Shown: one piece after another, positions 16,096 through 23,481 of the stretch
Numbering within the stretch: the first letter of the stretch is position 1
Layout of the letters: every line of letters begins with the position of its first letter
Origin: Thermocaproicibacter sp002410755
Lineage (GTDB): Bacteria > Bacillota > Clostridia > Oscillospirales > Acutalibacteraceae
Direction of reading: 5' to 3'
Assembly: GCA_036839715.1 (NCBI GenBank)
Contig: DAITDU010000016.1
Span: 1 to 33,223 of the forward strand
DNA length: 33,223 nucleotides
Translations under genes and position numbers: made by a program
Notes under the pieces: generated by a model
Seen by the model: only the letters and a program-made list of their open reading frames with translations
Told to the model about the DNA's origin: nothing
Database searches by the model: none

Positions 16096-17112
16096 ATGAC
16101 AAAGCACTGGAGCTTAAGGGTCAACCGGGTCCTTGACCTTGCAATTTTCCTTATACTTGGCTTTTTCCCGCTTGCCGGCCTGTCTTTTTACACTCAGCTT
16201 ATTGAAAAATATATGGTATTTCTGATCTTTGCATGGTCACTCGATATTCTCTGGGGCTATACAGGCCTGATGGACTTGGGTCATGCAGTTCTGTTCGGCA
16301 TGGGTGGATATACGATGGCCCTGTGCCTTTCAGCGCAGGGAGGTATCCCGGAATTCATGGAGCGCTGCGGTGTGACAGTACCGCCTTTCTGGCTGAAAGC
16401 AATTATGAACCCGTTTGCCGCGGTGCTCGTCGGTATCCTGCTTCCTGCACTTCTTGCATGGCTTTTGGGACGCTTCCTGTTTACAAGCCGCGTCGGGGGT
16501 GTTTTCTTTTCCGTAATCACCCTTGCCCTTGCACAGGTCTTTACCTTGTTCCTTCAAAGCCAGCAGAAGTATATGGGGGGGTTCAATGGAATTGGAGGGC
16601 TTCCCGGGCTGTCTTTTTTTGGCCACTCTCTTTCCCTGATGGAAAGCTATTATTTCGTATTCTGTGTTGTCTTCCTCGTCTTTGCGTTCTGCCGGGTGCT
16701 GATGGCGTCACGCTTTGGCCTTGTGCTCCGCAGCGTCCGTGAAAATGAAACACGCCTGGAATTTCTTGGCTATGACCAGGCCAAGTTTAAAACGGCAGTA
16801 TTTGCGGTTTCCGGTGCACTTGCCGGCCTTGCCGGTGTTCTTTACGCTCCGGTAAACGGCATGATTGCACCGAATGACGTCGGCATTGAGTTTTCAACGA
16901 CGGCGATTGTCTGGCTTGCAATCGGTGGAAGAGGAAACCTGACGGGTGCTGCACTTGGCTCATTGCTAATCAATGTGCTAGGGAATGCGCTTTCTGAACA
17001 GTTTGGGGCATTTTGGCAGCTTCTCCTTGGCATTGTAATTATAGTCGTTGTCTTCTTTATGCCGGATGGCGTTGTCGGAGCATTGAGAAAGGCGGTAAAA
17101 GAACATGAATAA
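16096..17112 (+). CDS. urtC: Urea-type ABC transporter permease UrtC
   Basis: This 338-aa permease of the LivM/UrtC family has hydrophobic segments throughout. It carries FAWSLDILWGYTGLMDLGHAVLFGMGGY, FNGIGGLPGL and the coupling region VLRSVRENETRLEFLGYDQAKFKTAVFAVSGALAGLAG. The ATG at 16096 has GAGAGG upstream and lies 1 nt after the urtB stop; the 7-codon-longer TTG start within urtB is unnecessary. It overlaps urtD by 8 nt. Confidence 0.92.
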   Translation: MTKHWSLRVNRVLDLAIFLILGFFPLAGLSFYTQLIEKYMVFLIFAWSLDILWGYTGLMDLGHAVLFGMGGYTMALCLSAQGGIPEFMERCGVTVPPFWLKAIMNPFAAVLVGILLPALLAWLLGRFLFTSRVGGVFFSVITLALAQVFTLFLQSQQKYMGGFNGIGGLPGLSFFGHSLSLMESYYFVFCVVFLVFAFCRVLMASRFGLVLRSVRENETRLEFLGYDQAKFKTAVFAVSGALAGLAGVLYAPVNGMIAPNDVGIEFSTTAIVWLAIGGRGNLTGAALGSLLINVLGNALSEQFGAFWQLLLGIVIIVVVFFMPDGVVGALRKAVKEHE

Positions 17113-17875
17113 TCCCTATATTCTTTGGACTGAGCGCCTTTCCGTCCGCTTTGGCGACTTCTGGGCGCTTCGGAACGTCGACTTTGCTGTCCGTGAGGGA
17201 GAGCTACGCGTTGTCATTGGCCCAAATGGTGCGGGAAAAACAACTTTGATGGACCTTATTACAGGGCGCATAAAACCAACCTCAGGCAAGATATTCTTTG
17301 ACGGGCACAATATTACCGGGAAAAGCCCTCATGTGATTGCCTCAAAATACCATGTGGGGCGAAAATTTCAAGGTCCGAATCTATTTGAAAATATGACGGT
17401 AGCCGAAAACCTTTCCCTTGCCGCTCCAGGGCTGCACACAGTAGGAGCTGTGTTTTTACACAAAACACCGAAGGCTGTACTGGAACAGGTCAGCGAAGTC
17501 CTCAAAAAAATTGGCCTCCTGGAAAAACGCGGCCGCCTGGCTTGTGAACTTTCCCATGGGGAGCGCCAGTGGCTGGAAATCGGAATGCTGATGATACAAA
17601 ACCCACGAATGATGATCCTTGACGAGCCAACGGCCGGTATGACTGAAGAGGAAACATATCAAACCGGCAAGATGATACAGGATCTGCAAGAAGGCCGCAC
17701 CATCCTTGTTGTAGAACACGATATGAAGTTTGTCCGTCAGGTTGCAAAATCAGTGACCGTTTTTCATATGGGAAGAATTTTAGCCGAGGGGCCAATTTCA
17801 CAGATTGAAAATAACCGGGATGTCGTTCGGGTGTACCTGAAATCGGAGCGGACGGAGGAGAAAAAAGATGCTTGA
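17105..17875 (+). CDS. urtD: Urea-type ABC transporter ATPase UrtD
   Basis: This 256-aa ABC ATPase has Walker A GPNGAGKTT, signature LSHGERQWLEIG and Walker B MMILDEPTAGMT, with the switch His in VVEHDMKFV. The LSHGxxQWLEIGM wording is typical of UrtD and distinguishes it from LivG. It energises uptake together with UrtE on the cytoplasmic face. The ATG overlaps urtC and its end overlaps urtE by 8 nt, indicating a tightly coupled operon. Confidence 0.94.
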   Translation: MNNPYILWTERLSVRFGDFWALRNVDFAVREGELRVVIGPNGAGKTTLMDLITGRIKPTSGKIFFDGHNITGKSPHVIASKYHVGRKFQGPNLFENMTVAENLSLAAPGLHTVGAVFLHKTPKAVLEQVSEVLKKIGLLEKRGRLACELSHGERQWLEIGMLMIQNPRMMILDEPTAGMTEEETYQTGKMIQDLQEGRTILVVEHDMKFVRQVAKSVTVFHMGRILAEGPISQIENNRDVVRVYLKSERTEEKKDA

Positions 17876-18569
17876 GCTTGATAATGTCCAGGTCAGCTAC
17901 GGAAAAAGCAGAATTGTAAACGGGGTTTCCTTTTCCCTTGGTGAAGGGGAGCGGCTGGCAGTTCTAGGGCGCAACGGGGTTGGAAAGACCACCCTCCTAA
18001 AGGGCATTATTGGCCTGCTTCCTCTTTCAGACGGCATGCTCCGCCTTGATGGAAACAATATTTCCGCACTTCCTCCGCATGAGCGAAGCCACCTTGGCCT
18101 TGCCTATGTTCCCCAGGGAAGAGAAATCCTGCCTCACCTGACGGTCCTTGAAAATCTTCAGCTTGGCTGCATTGACTGCCGTGATAAGAAACTTGTGGAA
18201 GAACGGACGGAACGCATGTTGGAGTATTTTCCTGCTTTGAAGAGCAACCTTCCAAGATTTGGAGGTCTTCTCTCCGGTGGGCAGCAGCAGCAACTTGCCG
18301 TTGCCCGCGCTCTGATGATATCGCCACGGATTCTTCTGCTTGATGAGCCAACCGAAGGGATTCAGCCGAACATTGTTGAGGAACTTGGCTGTACACTCAA
18401 CCGAATTTCCTTGGAGACAAAACTTGCCTTCATTCTGGTTGAGCAAAATCTTGATTTTGCTCAGCGGATGACGGATCATTTTGTAATTTTGCAAAAAGGT
18501 TCTGTCGTTTGTTCCGGCCGTACAGCAGACCTTGACCGCAACGCAATTAAGCGTTACCTTTCCGTTTAA
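17868..18569 (+). CDS. urtE: Urea-type ABC transporter ATPase UrtE
   Basis: This 233-aa ABC ATPase has Walker A GRNGVGKTTL, signature LSGGQQQQLAVARAL, Walker B ILLLDEPTEGIQP and the H-loop region replaced by VEQN, as usual in LivF/UrtE. The TEGIQP sequence is a hallmark of UrtE. It completes the urtABCDE operon. No urease, amidase or allophanate hydrolase genes follow, so catabolism of the imported solute must be encoded elsewhere. Confidence 0.94.
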   Translation: MLELDNVQVSYGKSRIVNGVSFSLGEGERLAVLGRNGVGKTTLLKGIIGLLPLSDGMLRLDGNNISALPPHERSHLGLAYVPQGREILPHLTVLENLQLGCIDCRDKKLVEERTERMLEYFPALKSNLPRFGGLLSGGQQQQLAVARALMISPRILLLDEPTEGIQPNIVEELGCTLNRISLETKLAFILVEQNLDFAQRMTDHFVILQKGSVVCSGRTADLDRNAIKRYLSV

Positions 18570-18590
18570 ATTTATTTTTCCGATAAAATT

Positions 18591-18628
18591 CCCCCTTGCG
18601 GTTTTACATTTCACAGCCGTTCGGGGGG
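18591..18628. terminator. Possible convergent terminator between urtE and the Usp gene
   Basis: CCCCC (18591-18595) and GGGGGG (18623-18628) can close an imperfect stem with an inner GG/CC pairing over a loop of more than 20 nt. AATTTT follows on the minus strand. It is a weak structure but the only candidate between the convergent genes. Confidence 0.4.
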
Positions 18629-18641
18629 TATTGACTATAAT

Positions 18642-19082
18642 TTAATTCTGGGCGACAAAAGTTTTTGCAGTGTGTTCGTCCTTATGGGCGGGGCAGATAT
18701 TATAAACCGTGCCGTCTTTTGCAACCATGCTGATTGGAGTCTGGGGAAGCAGTTTATGTACAATATCAATAAACCCACTCTCCGGCGTACCAGCCATTCC
18801 TGTTACAATATGGGCTGCACCGGCCTTTTTTGCCACACTAACAGCTACAAGCGGGGCGTCGCTGTGAAAATATACCGACATTTCCGCTCCGGAGTCCCGT
18901 GCTGTTTGGCGGAGATATTCCAGTTCTTCGCAGTCGGTCTCAAAACCAGCTGAAACGGGAAGAACACATAGTACTAAAAGAGACAGAGAACACTCATCAG
19001 AAAATTTTTTCCCGGTTCGGATCAGCCGGTCGCAGTCGTGTTGTCCAGTCACACAGACAAGAACTGCCTTGCGTTTTTTCAA
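18642..19082 (-). CDS. Universal stress protein-like (KdpD-type Usp domain)
   Basis: This 146-aa protein has a Rossmann-like alpha/beta fold. KRKAVLVCVTGQHDCDRLIRTGKKF resembles the Usp domain of KdpD sensor kinases, and HIVTGMAGTPESG followed by LLPQTPISMVAKD is the C-terminal nucleotide-binding area. The full GxxGx9GS ATP motif of UspA is not retained. The start is TTG with GGGAGAT 8 nt upstream; an ATG just before it is out of frame and stops after three codons. The role is unknown beyond the family; no kdp genes are nearby. Confidence 0.72.
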   Translation of the reverse strand: MKKRKAVLVCVTGQHDCDRLIRTGKKFSDECSLSLLVLCVLPVSAGFETDCEELEYLRQTARDSGAEMSVYFHSDAPLVAVSVAKKAGAAHIVTGMAGTPESGFIDIVHKLLPQTPISMVAKDGTVYNICPAHKDEHTAKTFVAQN

Positions 19083-19269
19083 ATCCGCATCTCCCTTCCA
19101 GAAGCATCTGCTTCTACTCTAATAAGTATATCATACAAACGTTTGGAGTATGAAAACAGAAAGCATATGAATTGTTAACAATTTGTAAAATAAAAGTCGC
19201 TGAAATATTGTTTATATTTTTGCATCCTTATCATAACCCAAAATTGTCCAAGTTGCAATCCCCTTGGCG

Positions 19270-19314
19270 GAAAAAGAAAAAGCCGCCGGGCAGAATAAGA
19301 ATTGCCGCGGCGGC
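19270..19314 (-). terminator. Terminator of the SpoIIQ-like gene
   Basis: On the minus strand GCCGCCG and CGGCGGC, with an inner pairing, form a GC-rich stem (19282-19314) followed by TTTTTCTTTTT. A second small hairpin, GCCCC/GGGGC, lies between it and the stop codon at about 19321-19344. Confidence 0.88.
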
Positions 19315-19353
19315 ATAGGGTGCCCCTCAGCGAAACGGGGGCAAGTTTTCCAA

Positions 19354-20055
19354 TCATTTTAGGATGGACATTGGGTCAATATACTGCCCATCTTGTTTCA
19401 GGACAAGATGCAAATGAGGTCCTTCTTCAGCTTCTGTCGGGTTAACACCAACTGTCCCGATTCTTTGTCCCTGTGCTATTTTTTGCTGTTTCTTGACGGA
19501 TATTTGATTCAAACCGCAGTATGAAGCTTCTACCGAACCATACTTGACAGTGACTGTATTCCCAAACTCTCCGCCGTTTTGGATGGATGCTACAGTTCCT
19601 GCAGCGATAGATTTAACCTCTTCCCCAGTTTTGGCACTGAGATCGACACCGGTATGAGCACGGTAATCGCCAAGCGTTTTGTTGTAAACAGGTTTTTTGC
19701 TGAAGGACTGAAGCACTTTTCCAGAGACAGGCAAAGAAAATGAGCTTGGGTTTGCAGCCGTTGTCTTCACTTGAACTTTTGATGCCGGCGACGAGGAGAC
19801 CGGCTTCTGTGAAGAGACAGTCGGCGTGCTGGAAACCGGTTTTGACGATGCAGGCGTTGAAGATTCGTTAACAAAAACTCCGCTTACTGTCTTGTTCGTT
19901 TTGGCTGCTTCACTCTGTGCGCTGTGCGGGGATGAGTAATTCATTACACTGTCGTAAGTTGTCCAGGCTGCAGCGCCAATTGCAATCAGGCAAACACCTA
20001 AAGCAATATAAAAACCTTTATTTTTTTTGCCGCTTTTACTTTTTTCCAGTTTCAA
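19354..20055 (-). CDS. SpoIIQ-like membrane-anchored M23 endopeptidase
   Basis: This 233-aa protein starts at TTG, chosen for the GGAGGTG site 6 nt upstream; the open frame runs 83 codons further without similarity. A short basic N-terminus precedes one transmembrane helix (about 15-31). A Ser/Pro/Thr/Lys-rich linker (60-105) follows, then a LytM/M23 domain. The zinc and catalytic residues are intact: H134 and D138 in HTGVD, and H214 and H216 in HLH. This layout matches SpoIIQ, which spans the forespore membrane and meets SpoIIIAH across the intermembrane space; clostridial SpoIIQ often keeps the catalytic residues lost in Bacillus. A vegetative cell-wall hydrolase is the alternative. Confidence 0.8.
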   Translation of the reverse strand: MKLEKSKSGKKNKGFYIALGVCLIAIGAAAWTTYDSVMNYSSPHSAQSEAAKTNKTVSGVFVNESSTPASSKPVSSTPTVSSQKPVSSSPASKVQVKTTAANPSSFSLPVSGKVLQSFSKKPVYNKTLGDYRAHTGVDLSAKTGEEVKSIAAGTVASIQNGGEFGNTVTVKYGSVEASYCGLNQISVKKQQKIAQGQRIGTVGVNPTEAEEGPHLHLVLKQDGQYIDPMSILK

Positions 20056-20381
20056 TGATGCCACCTCCGAACGTATTTTGACCACTAAATTGCAATGATA
20101 TTCCGAGAGAGGCGGCAAAACAGGAATTTTTTGTAGCAGGGAAAAGGACCCGGCCGCAAATCGGCCGAGTCCTTTTTCATTTTGCTTGAGGGGTATATTG
20201 AGGAGGGTAGAACAATTATCAGAAAACGGTGCGGCTCCGTTTCCTGATAACAATATCATTTTAGCTCCTGAATATAAAAATATGTAACAAAGCTGTGAAT
20301 ACACTGTAAATTTCCTATGATGTTATTGCAAAAAGGAAATATTAATAAAGGGATGTCAACTTGTTTAGTTAAAAAGACTGC
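20056..20381. other. Intergenic region with two hairpins, no gene
   Basis: This 326-bp gap has no credible gene. It contains a terminator-like hairpin at 20142-20176 and a second imperfect inverted repeat at 20214-20252. In the latter ATTATCAG and CTGATAA flank an inner AAACGG/CCGTTT stem, without a T run. The region near 20260-20360 is AT-rich and may contain the promoter of the SpoIIQ-like gene, but no clear sigma-F, sigma-G or sigma-A match was found. Confidence 0.5.
20142..20176. terminator. Terminator hairpin downstream of the cyclase-family gene
   Basis: AAAAGGAC-CCGGCCG and CGGCCGA-GTCCTTTT form a stem with a CAAAT loop and T runs on both strands. It lies 205-240 bp beyond the stop of the minus-strand cyclase gene. 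Confidence 0.7.
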
Positions 20382-20960
20382 TTACCGGGAGAACAGGACT
20401 GCACGGACAGGCGAGGCTTCCGCACCACCGAGACAGAGCGGAAATGCTGCCAGGCAGTAGTTTCCAGGACTGACAGCAGACAGATTGAGCCCTTCCAAAA
20501 TCGGAATCCCCGCACCAAGAAGCTCCCGGTGCGGGCCGGTTTCGTCTTCCGGGGTGCCAATGCTCAGGGCGTCTGTGCCGACTAGGGAATAATCAGATTC
20601 GGCGATTGCGAATGCAGCGCTGCGTGAAAGAAAAACTTTTCCACCGCCCTTAAAAAGGAGCCGCTTTTCTGCGTTTCCTGTAAGCTTGTCAATATCTGCG
20701 CCGGTAATCATACCGCTTGCTTCCACTACGCTGCAGGGGCCAAAGCATCTGCAAAGGTCAATCTGGTCGATCGGCTTACCATCTTCAATATAGTGGAGAG
20801 GAGCGTCTAAGTGCGTTGCACTGTGGCAACAGGCATAAAATCCGGAGAGATTATATCCATCCCCCAAGTCCATCCGCCTCACAATGTCGCGCTTTGGCTT
20901 GGGGTCTCCGGGATAAGCGGGACAGGAAAATAATTCACGGGAAATATCAATGATTTTCAT
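20382..20960 (-). CDS. Cyclase/arylformamidase family hydrolase (KynB-like)
   Basis: This 192-aa protein begins MKIIDISRELFSCPAYPGDP and contains the metal-binding motif CHSATHLDAPLHY (HxGTHxDxPxH type, with Ala in place of Gly). Near the end it has ILEGLNLSAVSPGNYCLAAFPL, typical of the family. Members hydrolyse amides or lactones, such as N-formylkynurenine, or act as isatin hydrolases, using divalent metals. No tryptophan-degradation genes accompany it, so the substrate is open. The ATG at 20960 has AAAGGAAGGA upstream; the longer frame extends 52 codons without similarity. It is divergent from ruvC, sharing an upstream region of about 155 bp. Confidence 0.82.
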   Translation of the reverse strand: MKIIDISRELFSCPAYPGDPKPKRDIVRRMDLGDGYNLSGFYACCHSATHLDAPLHYIEDGKPIDQIDLCRCFGPCSVVEASGMITGADIDKLTGNAEKRLLFKGGGKVFLSRSAAFAIAESDYSLVGTDALSIGTPEDETGPHRELLGAGIPILEGLNLSAVSPGNYCLAAFPLCLGGAEASPVRAVLFSR

Positions 20961-21050
20961 GGGGCGTCCTTCCTTTCGCATTAAGAATCCGATCTGGCTT
21001 TTCCCATAGCCGGAAATGAGGCTGCCGTACTTCCCTACGGCCTGTTTTTG

Positions 21051-21077
21051 TGATATAATTTTATTATATAATAAAAT
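21051..21077 (+). promoter_or_regulatory. Extended -10 promoter and perfect 20-bp palindrome before ruvC
   Basis: TGATATAAT at 21051-21059 is an extended -10 box. It overlaps by 2 bp a perfect palindrome, ATTTTATTATATAATAAAAT (21058-21077), which would sit at the transcription start. The ruvC start codon is 39 bp further on. No LexA-like box was recognised. Confidence 0.55.
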
Positions 21078-21115
21078 GAATAATTTGGACAGCCATTTTG
21101 GAAAGGGGACAGGCA

Positions 21116-21646
21116 ATGGTTATTCTCGGTATTGACCCCGGCTATGCCATCGTTGGCTATGGTGTGGTGAGAGCCGAAAACGGCCATTTCCAGCCATTGG
21201 AGTACGGCGCCATTGTAACACAGGCCGGCCTTGACTTCAACTACAGGCTGGAGATTATCTATGACGGTGTTGCTAGCATAGCAGCTCACTGGAAACCAGG
21301 GGCTGTCTCCGTTGAAAAACTCTATTTTCAGAATAATAAAACTACTGCGATTGGTGTTGCTGAAGCCCGCGGAGTAATTCTGCTTGCTGTGCAGAAAGCA
21401 GGAGCAAAGGTCTATGAGTATACGCCCATGCAGATTAAGCAGGCAGTAACCGGTTATGGCAAGGCAAAAAAACCGCAGGTTATGGAAATGACCAAAAGGC
21501 TGCTGGGCCTAAGAGAAATGCCTAAGCCGGATGACACCGCCGATGCGCTGGCGATGGCAGTCTGCCATGGTCAGGCAGCAGGGTCTGAGCTTCGCCGGGC
21601 CATGCTTGAGCGCAAAATTCGCGCAGTAAGGGAAAGGCAGGGGTAG
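21116..21646 (+). CDS. ruvC: Holliday junction resolvase RuvC
   Basis: This 176-aa RNase H-like nuclease has catalytic acidic residues D7 (GIDPG), E67 (SVEKLYF) and the terminal pair in KPDDTADALAMA (D140, D143). The sequence NNKTTAIGVAEARGVIL is also typical. It cuts Holliday junctions held by RuvAB in homologous recombination and repair. The ATG at 21116 is preceded by AAAGGGGA; a TTG 18 nt upstream is in frame but would sit before the ribosome site. It is first in ruvCAB. Confidence 0.96.
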   Translation: MVILGIDPGYAIVGYGVVRAENGHFQPLEYGAIVTQAGLDFNYRLEIIYDGVASIAAHWKPGAVSVEKLYFQNNKTTAIGVAEARGVILLAVQKAGAKVYEYTPMQIKQAVTGYGKAKKPQVMEMTKRLLGLREMPKPDDTADALAMAVCHGQAAGSELRRAMLERKIRAVRERQG

Positions 21647-21652
21647 AGAGGA

Positions 21653-22267
21653 ATGTTTTACCGCTTGAGGGGAACCCTTATCCATACGGAACCAGGAATG
21701 GCAGCCGTCGAGTGCGGCGGTGTGGCTTTTAAATGTCTCACGTCGCTCAGCACTCAGCGCGCGCTTCCCCGTCAGGGTGAGGAAGCAATTCTCTATACAT
21801 ACCTGAATGTGCGGGAAGATGCGCTCAATTTATTCGGATTTGCAACCATTTCTGAACTAAACTGCTTTAAAATGCTCACTGCGGTCAGCGGAGTAGGACC
21901 AAAAGTTGCACTTGCAATCCTTTCTGCCTTGAAACCAGAGCAGATAGCTGTTGCCGTGGCGACAGGAGACAGCAGGGCACTCACCCGTGCGAGCGGCGTT
22001 GGGCCGAAGCTGGCCCAACGTATTGCGCTGGAACTGCGTGATAAAGTGAAAAAGCTGCAAAGCAGCGGAGCAATGCCGGAAATGCCTGCCGGACAGGTTT
22101 CTGCTTCCAGTAACACCGGCGCAGCAGTCAATGCTTTGGCAGTGTTGGGGTTTGCACCATCTGATGCTGCCGCAACAGTTGCAAAATTTGACGGCAGCCT
22201 GCCGGTTGAAGAGCTGATCCGCCGTTCACTTCAATCAATGGATCCAGAAAAGCACGGAAAGAAATAA
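21653..22267 (+). CDS. ruvA: Holliday junction branch migration protein RuvA
   Basis: This 204-aa protein has an N-terminal OB fold (MFYRLRGTLIHTEPGMAAVECGGVAF) and two helix-hairpin-helix motifs near 75-130 (TAVSGVGPKVALAILSAL and TRASGVGPKLAQRIALEL). A flexible linker leads to the RuvB-binding domain III at the end (AVNALAVLGFAPSDAAATV). Tetramers hold the four-way junction. It begins 6 nt after ruvC. Confidence 0.96.
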   Translation: MFYRLRGTLIHTEPGMAAVECGGVAFKCLTSLSTQRALPRQGEEAILYTYLNVREDALNLFGFATISELNCFKMLTAVSGVGPKVALAILSALKPEQIAVAVATGDSRALTRASGVGPKLAQRIALELRDKVKKLQSSGAMPEMPAGQVSASSNTGAAVNALAVLGFAPSDAAATVAKFDGSLPVEELIRRSLQSMDPEKHGKK

Positions 22268-22304
22268 TTTCCCGATCCAGGTCTGAAGGAGGTGCAGAAA
22301 AGAA

Positions 22305-23390
22305 ATGGCGGAACAGGATAACCGTCGCTTAAAGGACAATACGGGACAGGGTGAAAGCGACTTTGAAAACCGGGTTGTTGCACCTGAATATAAACCGGAA
22401 GACGATGAAGTCGAAAATCCGCTCCGGCCGAGGGTCCTTTCAGAATATATCGGCCAGGAAAAAGTTAAGCAGAACTTGTCGGTCTTTATTGAAGCAGCAA
22501 AGCAGCGCAAGGAAACCTTAGACCATGTTTTGCTTTATGGCCCGCCGGGGCTTGGCAAGACAACACTTGCGGGCATTATTGCAAATGAGCTCGGCGTCAA
22601 CCTTCGCATTACTTCCGGCCCGGCGATTGAAAAACCGGGTGACCTGGCGGCAATCCTTACCAACCTGAGCCCGGGCGATGTGTTGTTTATTGACGAAGTT
22701 CACCGCCTTTCTCGAAGCGTAGAGGAAATCCTTTATCCTGCGATGGAAGACTTTGCGCTTGACATCATTACCGGGAAGGGGCAGATGGCTGCCTCCTATC
22801 ATTTACCGCTGCCCCGTTTCACGCTTGTAGGCGCCACAACGAGAGCCGGACAGCTCAGCGCGCCGTTGCGTGACCGCTTTGGTGTTATGCTGCGCCTCGA
22901 ACTTTATACCCCCGAAGAACTTGCCCGGATTGTTACACGTAGCGCTAAAATTCTGAAGATTCCCATTGAGGCGGATGGTGCGCTTGAAATTGCTTCCCGT
23001 TCCCGCGGCACTCCGCGGATTGCAAACCGCCTTTTAAAACGCGTCCGTGATTTTGCTCAGGTCGTTTCTGGCGGAAGTATTACGCAGGAATCAGCAAAAC
23101 TTGCCCTTGACCGGCTGGAAATTGATAGGCTTGGCCTTGACGCAAATGACCGGCGCTTGCTTACGGCGCTGATTAAGTATTATAATGGAGGTCCTGTCGG
23201 TCTGGAAACCCTTGCTGCGGCGATTGGCGAAGAGGCTGTTACCATTGAGGATGTTTATGAACCGTACCTGATGCAAATCGGTTTTCTGAGCCGGACGCCC
23301 CGTGGCCGCTGTGCAACCCATGCGGCTTATGAGCATTTAGGGCTGACGCCGCCTGTCTCTGCGGAGGATGGGCAGCAGAAATTTTACTGA
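22305..23390 (+). CDS. ruvB: Holliday junction branch migration ATPase RuvB
   Basis: This 361-aa AAA+ motor has Walker A GPPGLGKTTL, Walker B VLFIDEVHRL, sensor 1 GATTRAG, an arginine-finger region APLRDRFG, and the C-terminal winged helix (GPVGLETLAAAIGEEAVTIEDVYEPYL). Hexamers pump DNA through the RuvA-bound junction. A typical GGAGG-type site precedes the ATG. It is the last gene of ruvCAB. Confidence 0.97.
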   Translation: MAEQDNRRLKDNTGQGESDFENRVVAPEYKPEDDEVENPLRPRVLSEYIGQEKVKQNLSVFIEAAKQRKETLDHVLLYGPPGLGKTTLAGIIANELGVNLRITSGPAIEKPGDLAAILTNLSPGDVLFIDEVHRLSRSVEEILYPAMEDFALDIITGKGQMAASYHLPLPRFTLVGATTRAGQLSAPLRDRFGVMLRLELYTPEELARIVTRSAKILKIPIEADGALEIASRSRGTPRIANRLLKRVRDFAQVVSGGSITQESAKLALDRLEIDRLGLDANDRRLLTALIKYYNGGPVGLETLAAAIGEEAVTIEDVYEPYLMQIGFLSRTPRGRCATHAAYEHLGLTPPVSAEDGQQKFY

Positions 23391-23400
23391 CTTCTGGTCA

Positions 23401-23433
23401 AAAAACTGGCGGGATTGTGCCGTCCGGTTTTTT
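23401..23433 (+). terminator. Terminator of ruvCAB
   Basis: AAAACTGG pairs with CCGGTTTT through one G-T wobble, with an inner CGG/CCG and a 7-nt loop, followed by six T. It lies 11 bp after the ruvB stop. Confidence 0.82.
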
Positions 23434-23481
23434 ATGAGATGTCTGACCGGTGTCCAAACCTGAGCAGGAGATGATAATTCA

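Noticed and set aside
20056..20304. 83-codon upstream extension of the SpoIIQ-like frame
   Set aside because: The extension covers a terminator hairpin and lacks similarity; the TTG at 20055 has an excellent GGAGGTG site.
20961..21115. LexA (SOS) box before ruvC
   Set aside because: No GAAC-N4-GTTC-like element found between the divergent genes.
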